Shown here one piece after another: positions 42,198 through 51,484 of a DNA stretch of 64,000 nucleotides (the first letter of the stretch is position 1; each line of letters begins with the position of its first letter). Source of the DNA: Halobacteria archaeon HArc-gm2 (GTDB lineage Archaea > Halobacteriota > Halobacteria > Halobacteriales > Haloarculaceae); the NCBI GenBank assembly GCA_025517465.1, contig JAOPKE010000004.1:1-64000 (forward strand), read 5' to 3'. Below the pieces are notes generated by a model. It made no database searches. It saw only the letters and a list, made by a program, of their open reading frames with translations, and was not told where the DNA came from. The position numbers and the translations under genes are program-made.

Positions 42198-44687
42198 GTG
42201 AGCCATCGAACGGGGGCGGTCGGGCTGGCCCTGGCCGCGGTGGTGATACTGTCGCTCTCGGCGAGCGCCGTCGGCACCGTCGGCGCGCAGACGTCCGGCA
42301 ACGACGGGCCGACGCCGGTGCTCGACGCGCCCGAGACCATCGAGCGCGGTCAGCTCTACGAACTCGACGGGAGCGACTCGACCGGCGAGATCGCGGCGTA
42401 CCGCTGGGACTACAACCCGAACGCGCCCACGGAGTACCAGCGCTCCTCGAACGAATCCCGCATCTATGCGCGCGACCGGACCGACGACGGACAGGACCAG
42501 TTCACCGTCAGGCTCGGCGTCGTCGACGACGAGGGGAACGTCGCGTGGGACGAGGAGACGATCACCGTCACCGAGTCGGAGTCGCCCGAGGCGTCTATCG
42601 CGTCGAGCGACAATTTCACCGTCGAGCGCGAGCAGTGGGAGCGAACGGACGGGGGCTCCTGGTTCAACTCGACGAGTACGGACAACCGGGGGATCCGCAG
42701 TTGCGAGTGGACCTTCGAGTACGGGCCGACGGTCGAACGGCACTCCGGCGACGGCCTGGGCTGGGGCGCCGGGAGCACCGAGTGCCGGAAGAACTTCTCC
42801 TACGCCGTCCCCGGAACGTACGACGTCACGCTCAACGTGACCGACTGGGCGGGCAACAGCGACGAGACGACGCGCACCGTCGAAGTCGTCCCGAAAGCGC
42901 CCGTCACCGACGACCCGCAGCCGAACGCAGAGCTCTCGGGCCCCGACCAGGTCGAGTGGGGCGCGACGTACTGGCTGAACGCCTCGAACTCGACGTCCGA
43001 GGCCGACGTCCGCTACTACATCGCCGAGACCAATCCGGACGTCTGGAAGGACGACGAGCGTAACCTGGGCCACCAGACCTACTACGGGTCGGTCTACGAC
43101 GGCCAGTTCGACACCATCGACGTCGCGGTGGGCGTCCTGACCGTCGAGGACCAGGTCGACTGGGCGTGGAAGACCATCGACGTCCTCGAACCCGAGAAGC
43201 CCGACGCCGCCCTCTCGGGGCCCGACGCCGTGGCGACCGGCGACTGGGCCACCTTCGACGCCTCGAACAGCACCGACAACGACCGCATCCGGGCGTACAA
43301 CTGGACGGTCAGGAACGAGAGCGGTGTGGTCGTCGACCGGGGAGTCCACGCCGGGAGCGAGTACAGCTACCGCTTCGACGAACCCGGCGAGTACACCGTC
43401 ACCGTGAGCGTCGGCGACTGGGTGAACATCGACCGCGACGAACCCGCCCACTACGGCGTCGCCTCGCAGACCGTGACCGTCAGCGAGGACGGTACCGTCG
43501 ACGACGGGGATTCCGGCGACGAAACGGAGACCGAGACACCCGACGAGACGGAAACCGCGACCGAGTCGCCGGAAGAGACGGACACCCCAGGCGACGCTGA
43601 TCCGCCGGAGAACCCCGATCCACCAGAGAACTCGGATCCGCCCGAAGAAGACGAGTCGTCCGGCGACGACGACTCGTCGGACGACACCAGTAGCAGTCCG
43701 TCGGCGCCCTCCGGCGGCGGTGGCGGCGGTGGTGGCAGCGGCGGCGGCGGTGCGCCGCCCAGTGACGCCGACGAATCGGACGCGACGGTCGACGTCGAGC
43801 GAGTCAACGCGAGCACGAGCGTCGTGGACGTGAGCGGGGCGCCCGACGGCGTCGCGGTGGACGTCGACCTCGACGCGAACGTCAGCGGCGACTCGGTCGC
43901 CTACGAGGGACTCGTCGTCCACAGCGACGGGAACGACTCGTTCTCGCTGACGGTGCGGGCCCACGCCGACGAGCCAGATAGCGTCACGGCCGACGACGTC
44001 GCCGGGTTCGACACGTTCTCGTCCCTCACCGTCGACGGGACCGAGGTGCTCGACGGGGACGAGGCGGCGGTGCGGTTCCGGGTCGCGAAGGACCGCCTCG
44101 ACGCCGCGGACGCCGACCCCGAGCACGTGACGCTGTGGCGCGACGTCGACGGCGAGTCGGACGCCGTCGAGACGACGCTCGTGAACGAGACGGACGACGC
44201 CTACGTCTACCGCGCCGAAGCCGGTACCGCCCCGGTGTACACCGTCGGCGTCGAGCGCCCGGTGGTGACCGTCACCGACATCGCCGTCACGGACGACGAA
44301 CCGGGGGCGAACGACACCGTCGAGGTGACGGCGACGGTCGCAAACACCGGTGAAGTCGCCGGGACGACGAGCGTCTCGCTCGCGATGGATGGCGAAACCA
44401 TCGATAGCGAGCCACAGACCGTCGAGGTGGGCCCCCGAAGCTCAGAGACGGTGACGTTCTCGGTGCCGGTCGAAGCGGCCGGTGAAAAGACCCTGACCGC
44501 CGGCGACGCCAGCACGACGTTGACCGTCGCGGCCCAGGAGACAGCGGCGACGTCCGGGTCGCCGACTGCGTCCGAAAGCGACGACGCGACGCCCGGGACC
44601 AGTTTCGGCGGCGTGACTGGTGCGGGAGCCGTCCTCGTGCTCGCCGGAATCGCCGGGGCCGGACTGGTTGCAATCCGGCGGTTCTGA
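42198..44687 (+). CDS. Secreted PKD/PGF-pre-PGF surface protein with C-terminal sorting signal
   Basis: 829 aa. N-terminal signal peptide (LALAAVVILSLSASAVGTVGA). PKD-type beta domains (YELDGSDSTGEIAAYRWDYN; WATFDASNSTDNDRIRAYNW). A Glu/Asp/Pro/Ser-rich linker and a Gly-rich stretch follow. A PGF-pre-PGF-like domain comes next (VAGFDTFSSLTVDGTEVL; PEHVTLWRDVDG), then a CARDB-like domain (VTDIAVTDDEPGANDTVEVT) and a C-terminal anchor (GVTGAGAVLVLAGIAGAGLVAIRRF region). Such anchors are cut by archaeosortase-type enzymes and lipid-linked to the S-layer; many Asn-X-Ser/Thr sites suggest N-glycosylation. The exact PGF motif is not canonical. Confidence 0.85.
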   Translation: MSHRTGAVGLALAAVVILSLSASAVGTVGAQTSGNDGPTPVLDAPETIERGQLYELDGSDSTGEIAAYRWDYNPNAPTEYQRSSNESRIYARDRTDDGQDQFTVRLGVVDDEGNVAWDEETITVTESESPEASIASSDNFTVEREQWERTDGGSWFNSTSTDNRGIRSCEWTFEYGPTVERHSGDGLGWGAGSTECRKNFSYAVPGTYDVTLNVTDWAGNSDETTRTVEVVPKAPVTDDPQPNAELSGPDQVEWGATYWLNASNSTSEADVRYYIAETNPDVWKDDERNLGHQTYYGSVYDGQFDTIDVAVGVLTVEDQVDWAWKTIDVLEPEKPDAALSGPDAVATGDWATFDASNSTDNDRIRAYNWTVRNESGVVVDRGVHAGSEYSYRFDEPGEYTVTVSVGDWVNIDRDEPAHYGVASQTVTVSEDGTVDDGDSGDETETETPDETETATESPEETDTPGDADPPENPDPPENSDPPEEDESSGDDDSSDDTSSSPSAPSGGGGGGGGSGGGGAPPSDADESDATVDVERVNASTSVVDVSGAPDGVAVDVDLDANVSGDSVAYEGLVVHSDGNDSFSLTVRAHADEPDSVTADDVAGFDTFSSLTVDGTEVLDGDEAAVRFRVAKDRLDAADADPEHVTLWRDVDGESDAVETTLVNETDDAYVYRAEAGTAPVYTVGVERPVVTVTDIAVTDDEPGANDTVEVTATVANTGEVAGTTSVSLAMDGETIDSEPQTVEVGPRSSETVTFSVPVEAAGEKTLTAGDASTTLTVAAQETAATSGSPTASESDDATPGTSFGGVTGAGAVLVLAGIAGAGLVAIRRF

Positions 44688-44894
44688 CACCGGAGTCTCG
44701 TTCTGCGTCGGGGCGAGGGCGGGCGATACCCACTCGACTGCGTTCGTGCACTCGATGGTCGAAGGGGTAGTACACGATCGCGAGACGAAACAGAGCTCGC
44801 TGGAGCGGCCGGCCGGATTGGAGTGTCCGGGCCGCGGTCAGTCGACGACAGAAAGCGCCACGATTACACCCCTCGCCGTGGAGACGCCGATGTG

Positions 44895-45554
44895 ATGCCC
44901 TCCACCGACGTCGTCGACGTTCCGGCCGAGGCCGCGAGCGTCGCAGCGCGATTCCAACGGATCGAGCGGCCGATCAGCTTTGCGTGGGCGTTGCTCGTCG
45001 CCGCCGTCGCCGTGGCCGCCGTATTCACGCTTCCGCTCCTCTGGGGAGTTCTCGTCGCCGCCGCGATGATTCTCGCCGTTCGTGTGCCGCTGTTTCGTGC
45101 CGGTGGGACGAGCCAACTGGTCACCGCCGCCGACCCCGGATCGGTCCGGGTCGACTTCGAGAGCGCGTGCCCGCCGCCGCTCGCGCTCCAGTGGGGCGTC
45201 GCCGACGCAGTTCGGTCGACCGAAGACGGCGCGGCTTACGAGTTCTCGTACCTGTTCGGAGCTCGCTCGATGACCATGGAGACCGCCGTCCGGTCGCCGT
45301 CCGGTGACGGCGAGGCGGACGCCGAGGACTTCGAACTTGTCGTCACCGCCAGCGGGGAGCCGTGGGCGACGTACGCTATCTCGGTCGGGGAACGGGACGG
45401 GGAGACCACCGTCGAGGTGGCCGTGGAGTCGGACCGACGATTCGGCCTCCGCAACCTCGCCCAGTGGTTCGTGGCGAGCCGCTATCGGAACGCGGTGCTT
45501 GAGGCACAGGGCTACACCGTGGCCGAGCGCGATTACAGCTTGTCGCTCCGATAA
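44895..45554 (+). CDS. Two-helix membrane protein with C-terminal globular domain
   Basis: 219 aa. Residues 27-67 form two hydrophobic helices; the C-terminal 130 residues are a beta-rich globular domain (VRVDFESACPPPLALQWGVAD, FSYLFGARSMTMETAV). No clear family. Start at MPSTDVVDVPAEAASV (44895); the open frame extends upstream in a non-family-like way. Confidence 0.65.
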   Translation: MPSTDVVDVPAEAASVAARFQRIERPISFAWALLVAAVAVAAVFTLPLLWGVLVAAAMILAVRVPLFRAGGTSQLVTAADPGSVRVDFESACPPPLALQWGVADAVRSTEDGAAYEFSYLFGARSMTMETAVRSPSGDGEADAEDFELVVTASGEPWATYAISVGERDGETTVEVAVESDRRFGLRNLAQWFVASRYRNAVLEAQGYTVAERDYSLSLR

Positions 45555-45618
45555 CCGCCAATGACCGGCCCCGTGCGGGAAGCCAACTGTTTTGCCCGCC
45601 TCGGCCCACTCCGCCCAC

Positions 45619-45858
45619 ATGGACGCCGACGACATCGAGGCACTCATCGAGGAGGAGATTCCCGACGCCGAGGCGACGGTGACGACGCCCCGCGACCCGG
45701 ACGACGACAAGCACTTCGCCGTCGACGTCGTCTCACCCGTCTTCGCGGGCGAGACGCTGGTCGACCAGCATCAGCTCGTCCACGACGCGCTGGGCGAGCA
45801 CCTCACCCGGGACATCCACGCCATCGAACTGACGACGAAGACGCCCGACGAGGCGTGA
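45619..45858 (+). CDS. BolA-family protein
   Basis: 79 aa, full-length BolA domain: MDADDIEALIEEEIPDAE, the class-II KH-like core (HFAVDVVSPVFAGETLVDQHQ) and helix LVHDALGEHL. In other organisms BolA proteins pair with CGFS glutaredoxins in iron-sulfur trafficking. Here a glutaredoxin follows 250 bp on. Confidence 0.9.
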   Translation: MDADDIEALIEEEIPDAEATVTTPRDPDDDKHFAVDVVSPVFAGETLVDQHQLVHDALGEHLTRDIHAIELTTKTPDEA

Positions 45859-45914
45859 TTGCTGAGACCCACACTCGGATGTTGCTCGCTGAGCTAACCA
45901 CATAGGGCGGGGCT

Positions 45915-46011
45915 GAAAGGGGCCGAGCGGTCGCTGAGCGAGGCGAAGTAAGCACGTGAGCGAAGCGAACGCGCGCAACGAGCCGCAGCCAGCGAGCGCG
46001 AGGGGGCTTTC
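45915..46011. repeat. Half copy of the long inverted-repeat element
   Basis: GAAAGGGGCCGAGCGG at the left and GCGAGCGCGAGGGGGCTTTC at the right. Length 97 bp, close to the right arm of the full copies (~101 bp). It lacks a core and left arm. It lies between bolA and the glutaredoxin gene. Confidence 0.55.
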
Positions 46012-46105
46012 AAGTTGTTATCGGACGGGTTCGAAGTTCGAGCGAGCGGGATAGTTCGACCACGTCGCCGGTACCCATTTACGGTCGCCCGCACTACACG
46101 ACGCC

Positions 46106-46447
46106 ATGACGTTCGAACCCGGGCAGGAGCTCTCGTCCGAGGAAGTCACCGAGCGAGTCGAGGAGACCATCGCGAACGAGGACGTCGTGCTGTTCATGAA
46201 GGGCACCGAGCTGATGCCCCAGTGCGGCTACTCGCGGAAAGCCCTGGGCCTGATCAAGCAACACCACGAGGACGTCGCGACGGTGAACGTGCTCGAAGCG
46301 ACCGAGGCGTACCGCGATGCGCTCTCGGAGTACAGCGGTCGCGAGACCATTCCGCAGACGTTCGTCGACGGCGAGTTCGTCGGCGGCAGCGACATCCTCG
46401 AACAGCTCGACGAGCAGGGCGACCTCGCCGAGACGCTCCAGGCGTAA
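46106..46447 (+). CDS. Monothiol-type glutaredoxin
   Basis: 113 aa. Active-site CGYS at residues 40-43 in ELMPQCGYSRKAL, the monothiol (CGFS-type) form; TIPQTFVDGEFVGGSD near 88 is the glutathione or substrate loop with conserved cis-Pro. Haloarchaea use gamma-glutamylcysteine, so the thiol partner may differ. The BolA gene upstream suggests an iron-sulfur role. Confidence 0.92.
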   Translation: MTFEPGQELSSEEVTERVEETIANEDVVLFMKGTELMPQCGYSRKALGLIKQHHEDVATVNVLEATEAYRDALSEYSGRETIPQTFVDGEFVGGSDILEQLDEQGDLAETLQA

Positions 46448-46516
46448 CTCCGCTCAGTTCTCGGGGGCGAGAGCCGGCCCCACACACTTATCCGCCGCCA
46501 CAGACGAGGGTCCGGC

Positions 46517-47185
46517 ATGCCTCTCGGGAACCGACTCAAGAACAGTTTCGTGGCGGGCGTGTTGCTCGTCGCGCCCCTCGTCGTGACGTTGCTGGTGGGC
46601 CGCGTCGTCGTCGGCTGGACGCTGGGAATCGTCGATCCGCTCGTCCAGTGGACTGGGCTGGCGGCCTACGTCGCCAACGACCGGCTACTCGCCCAGATTC
46701 TCGCCGTAGTCCTCGTGCTGGTAACGATCACCGTGCTCGGCGCGCTGGCACAGTGGACTATCGGCCAGCGAATATTCGGGGGCGTCGGCCGGGTGGTGAA
46801 CTTCATCCCGCTGGTGGATACTGTCTACTCCAGTGTGCGCCAGGTCGCCTCGTCGCTGGTCGACCGGGACAGTCGGTACGAGAGCGTCGTGCTGGTCGAG
46901 TACCCGCGCGAGGGGGTGTACTCCATCGGGCTGGTGACCGCCGAGAGCCCGCGGGCCGTCGAGGCCGTCGCCGGCGAGGAGACGTACAACGTCTTCCTGC
47001 CCAACAGCCCGAACCCGACCGGCGGGCGCCTCCTGGTGGTCCCCGCCGACCAGATCCACGAGATAGAGATGAGCGTCCAGCAGGGGATGCGACAGATCGT
47101 GACGACGGGGATGGGATCGAACGGTGACGCGGGGAGCAGGCCGGCGCCGACCGATGGGAGGGGCCGGCTTACGAGCGAGCGGTGA
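46517..47185 (+). CDS. DUF502-type membrane protein
   Basis: 222 aa. Two N-terminal helices (about residues 11-35 and 57-80), then the hallmark NFIPLVDTVYSSVRQVASSL and VLVEYPREGVYSIGLVTAE. DUF502 is widespread and unknown. The C-terminal 20 residues are polar. Lies 69 bp after the glutaredoxin. Confidence 0.9.
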   Translation: MPLGNRLKNSFVAGVLLVAPLVVTLLVGRVVVGWTLGIVDPLVQWTGLAAYVANDRLLAQILAVVLVLVTITVLGALAQWTIGQRIFGGVGRVVNFIPLVDTVYSSVRQVASSLVDRDSRYESVVLVEYPREGVYSIGLVTAESPRAVEAVAGEETYNVFLPNSPNPTGGRLLVVPADQIHEIEMSVQQGMRQIVTTGMGSNGDAGSRPAPTDGRGRLTSER

Positions 47186-47272
47186 CCGGAGAGAACCGCG
47201 AGCAGGCCGGTACCCGAGGAGTTCGCCGTCGACACCTGAGGGAGCGCGGATCCGGAAGAAGACGGCGAGACG

Positions 47273-47665
47273 CTACGGATCCAGGTCGAAGTCGGCGTCG
47301 AGCGCGAGGCCGTCGAGCAGGTACTCCGCGCCGGTCCGGGTCGTCGCCAGCGGGACGTCGTGGACGTCACAGATCCGCAACAGGGCGGAGATGTCCGGTT
47401 CGTGGGGCTGGGCGGTCAGGGGATCGCGCAGGAAGACGATGCCGTCGAGGGTGTCGTCGGCCACTTCGGCGCCGATCTGGGTGTCGCCGCCGAGCGGCCC
47501 CGACTGCTTGCGCTCGACGTCGAGGTCGGTCTCTTCGGTGATCCGTTTGCCCGTGGTCCCGGTGCCGACGAGGTCGAACGTCGCCAGCAGGTCCTCGTAC
47601 TCCAGGGCGAGGTCGATGATGTCGGGCTTCTTCTCGTCGTGGGCGATGAGCGCGACGCGCGTCAT
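47273..47665 (-). CDS. mgsA: Methylglyoxal synthase
   Basis: 130 aa. Converts dihydroxyacetone phosphate to methylglyoxal. Family residues present: ALIAHDEKK (His9, Asp10), [22 protein letters not shown] with catalytic Asp61 (E. coli Asp71) and [14 protein letters not shown] with His88 (E. coli His98). Well matched to the family. Confidence 0.93.
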   Translation of the reverse strand: MTRVALIAHDEKKPDIIDLALEYEDLLATFDLVGTGTTGKRITEETDLDVERKQSGPLGGDTQIGAEVADDTLDGIVFLRDPLTAQPHEPDISALLRICDVHDVPLATTRTGAEYLLDGLALDADFDLDP

Positions 47666-47743
47666 GCGAGACGATGGACGCGCGAGGAGGTTAGGTGTAC
47701 TGGGGAACGAGCGCGAGCGCTCGGATGCCGGGCGGCCGGTCGG

Positions 47744-48022
47744 TTACTCGAGGGTGACGTCGATCGATCCGTCGCTGGCGACGACGACCTCGTGGTCCTC
47801 GACGGAGAAGGTGATCTCCTCGTCCTCGCCGTCGAGAACCGCTGCCAGGGCCGACACGTCGACGTAGGTAGACAGGTCGTCGACGTCGTCGGGGCCGACG
47901 TCACCCGTGGCGACCACGGCGTCGGTGATTACGTCGTCCGCGGGTTCCGGCGAGATCCACTCGTCGTCCCCGAGGTCGGACTCGTGGCGGATCATGTACG
48001 GGGTCCCATCGTTCGAACTCAT
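47744..48022 (-). CDS. HalOD1-domain protein
   Basis: 92 aa. Compact haloarchaeal output domain 1 (HalOD1): VDDLSTYVDVSALAAVLDG, EEITFSVEDHEVVVASDG, GSIDVTLE. Single-domain HalOD1 proteins are common haloarchaeal regulators of unknown targets. Start at MSSNDG; an ATG two codons before is possible. Confidence 0.82.
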   Translation of the reverse strand: MSSNDGTPYMIRHESDLGDDEWISPEPADDVITDAVVATGDVGPDDVDDLSTYVDVSALAAVLDGEDEEITFSVEDHEVVVASDGSIDVTLE

Positions 48023-48432
48023 ATCCACTCATAGTCGGCTACAGTACATAACTGGGAGAGACGTGTTTCAGGATCTGAAACGACCCTCGTGGACGGCGAC
48101 TGACCCCGCGGGGCAGCGACTCACCCTCCGGGACGACGACTCGCCCCCGACGGACAGACCCGGGCGCTGGGGAGTGGCGTGGCTGTCGGTGGCCAGAGAG
48201 CGTGGAAAGTGGGGCCGGTCGCGAACAGCGCGTCCGGCCCGCAGGTGACCAGACTGACGAATCCGGACAGTCGACCGCGCTCACGACGGAAACTGTCCCG
48301 GGATGGCATCACCTCCGAGAGTGATGCATTTTCGTGGTACTCGTTCGCATGCATTAGTTCTTTCGCCGACAGGCTTTCCGGTGCCGTGCCGTCGCTGCCA
48401 CGGGGGTGGCAGTGGGGAGTCGGCCGCGGTCG
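48023..48432. other. 410-bp gap with two short palindromes
   Basis: No convincing gene. GTTTCAG-GAT-CTGAAAC lies at 48064-48080 and GCATCAC...GTGATGC at ~48306-48326. The rest is G/C-rich. The palindromes could be operators or terminators for the HalOD1 and dCTP-deaminase genes. Confidence 0.35.
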
Positions 48433-48900
48433 TCAGTCCAGGTTCTCGCCCTGGTAGGAACCGTCGTAGGTACCGTCGTGTGCGGCCTCGGCGAGGACGA
48501 ACTGGGCGAGGCGGACGCCCCGTTCCAGTTCTATCTCGTGGTGGACTTCGAGGAGGCCCTCGCCACGGCCCTCGTAGCCGGCGTCCCAGACGGCGGTGTC
48601 GAGCGTGCAGGAGTTGCGCAGCAGCGACGACCGCGGGAGGACGAAGCCGACGTGGTCGTCAGGAACGACGACGCGGTCGCCGTACTCGACGACGTAGCCG
48701 CCCGGGTCGAGCGTGTAGACGCCGTCGTCGTCCGGCTCCAGTTCGGCCCGGTCGCCGATGCGTTTCCCGTCGCGCCCGATGCGTCCCGGCGACACCTGTT
48801 CGTAGACGGCACCGAGCGTGAGATCGACGCCGTTTGGCTGTGGCTGGTCGTCGTGCAGGTCGCCGAGGACGTCGGCGACGAACGCACCGCTCCTGAACAT
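48433..48900 (-). CDS. dCTP deaminase/dUTPase family protein
   Basis: 155 aa. Beta-rich trimeric nucleotide hydrolase. Characteristic segments: QPNGVDLTLG, VVPDDHVGFVLPRSSLLR (RSS motif) and DAGYEGRGEGLLEVHH, where the Glu in LLEV matches the catalytic Glu of Dcd. It should convert dCTP to dUTP or dUMP, or hydrolyse dUTP. Shorter than E. coli Dcd (193 aa). Start at MFRSGAFVADV. Confidence 0.85.
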   Translation of the reverse strand: MFRSGAFVADVLGDLHDDQPQPNGVDLTLGAVYEQVSPGRIGRDGKRIGDRAELEPDDDGVYTLDPGGYVVEYGDRVVVPDDHVGFVLPRSSLLRNSCTLDTAVWDAGYEGRGEGLLEVHHEIELERGVRLAQFVLAEAAHDGTYDGSYQGENLD

Positions 48901-49103
48901 ACCTCCCCTGAACGCGGGGCCCCAATAGGCGTTGTCCACTTCGTCCGGCGACTCGATCTATCCACCTGCATTCACCAATACTGAACAGAGTGCCGGGCGT
49001 GACCGGATCGCACGACCCGCCGGCCGTCGGGGGGTTCCACTTCGCGTTTCGACGACGGCGAAATCGGGGATAGACGAACGTCAGGGCAGAACTCGCGCGA
49101 ATA

Positions 49104-49122
49104 CGCGGGATTTATACCCGCG
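49104..49122 (+). promoter_or_regulatory. TATA box inside a palindrome, aconitase promoter
   Basis: CGCGGGATTTATACCCGCG: TTTATA at 49111-49116 is flanked by 6-bp inverted arms CGCGGG/CCCGCG. The TATA centre is ~30 nt before the ATG at 49144. A repressor binding the palindrome would block TBP, so this may be an operator. Confidence 0.5.
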
Positions 49123-49143
49123 GGTACTCCAATTATGAACGTT

Positions 49144-51120
49144 ATGGGACAGACGCTCACGGAAAAAATTCTTGACGATCACCTCGTCGAAGGCGAACTG
49201 ACGCCCGGTGAGGAGATCGGCATCGAGATCGACCAGGTCCTGACACAGGACACCACCGGCACGCTCGTGTGGCTCCAGTTCGAGGCGCTCGACCTGGACG
49301 AAGTGCAGACGGAACTGGCCGCCCAGTACTGTGACCACCAGACGTTCCAGTTCGACTTCAAGAACACGGACGACCACCGGTTCCTCCGTTCGGCCGCCGG
49401 CACGTTCGGCGCGCACTTCTCCCGGCCCGGCAACGGTATCTGCCACAACGTCCACAAGGAGAACTTCGCCGCCCCTGGCAAGACGATGCTCGGCTCGGAC
49501 TCACACACCCCGACCCCCGGTGGGATGGGCGAACTCGCCATCGGCGCGGGCGGTCTCGACATCGCCGTCGCGATGGGCGGCGGCGCCTACTACGTCGAGA
49601 TGCCCGAGGTCGTCAACGTCCGACTCGAGGGCGAACTGCCCGCGTGGGCGACCGCGAAGGACGTCATCCTCGAGCTGCTCCGTCGCCTCTCCGTCAAGGG
49701 CGGCGTCGGCAAAGTGCTCGAGTACACCGGCCCGGGCGTCGAGAGCCTGACCGTCCCCGAGCGGACGACGATCACCAACATGGGGACCGAACTCGGTGCG
49801 ACCTCCTCGATCTTCCCCACCGACGACCAGACGAAGGATTACCTCTCTCGCCTGGGTCGCGAAGACGAGTACGTCGACGTCCAGCCCGACGAGGACGCCG
49901 AGTACGCCGACGAGATCGTCGTCGACCTCTCCGACCTCGAACCGCTCATCGCCCAGCCGTCGATGCCCGACAACGTCGTCCCCGTCAGCGAGGTCGAGGG
50001 CGTCGACGTCGACCAGGTCATCATCGGCTCCTGCACCAACGGCGCCTACGAGGACATGCTCCCGGCCGCCAAGATGCTCGAAGGGCGGAACACGGACAAG
50101 ACGACGGACATGATCGTCCAGCCCGGTTCCAAGCAGGCCTCCGAGATGCTGGCCCGCGAGGGGTGGACGGCCGAACTGATGGCCGCCGGCGTCAACTTCT
50201 CTGAGGCGACCTGCGGTGCGTGTATCGGCATCGGCCACGTGCCCGCCTCCGACTCCGTCTCGCTGCGGACCTTCAACCGCAACTTCGAGGGCCGCTCCGG
50301 TATCGAGGACGACAACGTCTACCTCTGCTCGCCGGAGGTGGCCACCGCGGCCGCCATCAAGGGCGAGATCGTCGACCCCCGCAACCTCGCGGAGGAACTC
50401 GGCGACCTCGAGGACCCGGGCATCGAGCTCCCCGACGAGTACATCGGGAGCTCCGAGTCCGACCTCATCCCGCCGGAGGAGGCCGTCGACGACGACCTCA
50501 TCAAGGGGCCCAACATCGGCGACGTGCCGCTGAAGGACCCGCTCGGGAGCGACATCCAGGGTGAGGCCCTCCTCAAGATGGAGGACAACATCACCACCGA
50601 CCACATCATCCCGGCGACGGCGGACATCCTCAAGTTCCGCTCGAACATCGACAAGCTGAGCGACTTCACGCTCTCGCGAGTCGACGACACGTTCGCCCAG
50701 CGCGCCCGGAACAACGACGGCGGCCTGCTGGTCGCTGGCGAGAACTACGGCCAGGGCTCCTCGCGCGAACACGCGGCCCTGTGCCCGATGTACCTGGGCA
50801 TCGACGCCGTCCTCGCCCAGTCATTCGCCCGCATCCACAAGGCGAACCTGTTCAACTTCGGCATCGTCCCCCTCGAGATCGACGCAGAGACCTACGAGCA
50901 GATCGAGCAGGGCGACGACATCGAGATCGTCACCGACGTCGCCGAGGCCATCGCCTCCGGCCAGGAGGAGTTCACCATCCGCGTGAACGACGACTGGGAG
51001 GCGACCGCGATCCTCGACGCCTCCGAGCGAGAACGCCGCTTCCTCGCGGACGGTGGCAAGCTGACCCACACGAAACAGCAGCACGACAGCGGGAGTGGTG
51101 CGACGCCTGCTGACGACTAG
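49144..51120 (+). CDS. Aconitate hydratase (aconitase)
   Basis: 658 aa. Citrate-isocitrate isomerase of the TCA cycle. [4Fe-4S] ligands: Cys in IIGSCTNGAYED and two in ATCGACIGIGH. Other motifs: GSDSHTPTPGGMGELAIGAG and ARNNDGGLLVAGENYGQGSSREH. The length and CGAC motif match the short aconitase form found in haloarchaea. I start at MGQTLTEKILDDHL (49144), as it fits the TATA distance better than the ATG at 49135. Confidence 0.95.
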   Translation: MGQTLTEKILDDHLVEGELTPGEEIGIEIDQVLTQDTTGTLVWLQFEALDLDEVQTELAAQYCDHQTFQFDFKNTDDHRFLRSAAGTFGAHFSRPGNGICHNVHKENFAAPGKTMLGSDSHTPTPGGMGELAIGAGGLDIAVAMGGGAYYVEMPEVVNVRLEGELPAWATAKDVILELLRRLSVKGGVGKVLEYTGPGVESLTVPERTTITNMGTELGATSSIFPTDDQTKDYLSRLGREDEYVDVQPDEDAEYADEIVVDLSDLEPLIAQPSMPDNVVPVSEVEGVDVDQVIIGSCTNGAYEDMLPAAKMLEGRNTDKTTDMIVQPGSKQASEMLAREGWTAELMAAGVNFSEATCGACIGIGHVPASDSVSLRTFNRNFEGRSGIEDDNVYLCSPEVATAAAIKGEIVDPRNLAEELGDLEDPGIELPDEYIGSSESDLIPPEEAVDDDLIKGPNIGDVPLKDPLGSDIQGEALLKMEDNITTDHIIPATADILKFRSNIDKLSDFTLSRVDDTFAQRARNNDGGLLVAGENYGQGSSREHAALCPMYLGIDAVLAQSFARIHKANLFNFGIVPLEIDAETYEQIEQGDDIEIVTDVAEAIASGQEEFTIRVNDDWEATAILDASERERRFLADGGKLTHTKQQHDSGSGATPADD

Positions 51121-51360
51121 ATTGGTTCGAGCGTAGTCGTTCGAAAGACGGCTCTGCCGTCTTTCGTGATGACGAGAGACGCGACGCGTCTCTCGAACCA
51201 CGAGAACCAATTTACAGTTGAGCGGGAGGAGCGAAGCGACGACACGCGAGACGAGGAAGGTTCCGACCGAAGGGAGGAACCTTCTTTACACCGAACGGGG
51301 AGGCAACGACCCGTGAGGTAGCGAGGTTCCGTCAGGAACCTCGAATAGTGCGGTTCCCTT
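51121..51360. other. Heavily structured intergenic region after aconitase
   Basis: Contains at least four separate hairpins: CGAAAGACGGC-TCT-GCCGTCTTTCG (51142-51166), GAGAGACGCG-ACGCGTCTCTC (51174-51194), GAAGGTTCC...GGAACCTTC (51256-51284) and CGAGGTTCC...GGAACCTCG (51322-51343). An outer ATTGGTTC...GAACCAAT brackets the first two (51121-51211). The whole 240 bp could fold into one RNA. A terminator for aconitase is the simple reading, but one hairpin would suffice. Confidence 0.6.
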
Positions 51361-51484
51361 CTTTTTCGGCCTCCGCATCCGAGAGTGACAGCGCTGTCGA
51401 CCAGTATACCACCAGCCAGTCGGCGAAAACTAGATGTCGCAAAGCGGAGTCTTAAGTCCGCACGCAGGAGTCTCTCGGGCATCG

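Noticed and set aside
42069-44126. Minus-strand open frame of ~685 codons
   Set aside because: Antisense to the PKD surface protein; compositional shadow of Asp/Thr-rich coding sequence.
51142-51343. tRNA-like or riboswitch call for the aconitase 3' region
   Set aside because: The hairpins are simple stem-loops and do not form a cloverleaf or a known riboswitch core. Reported only as structure.
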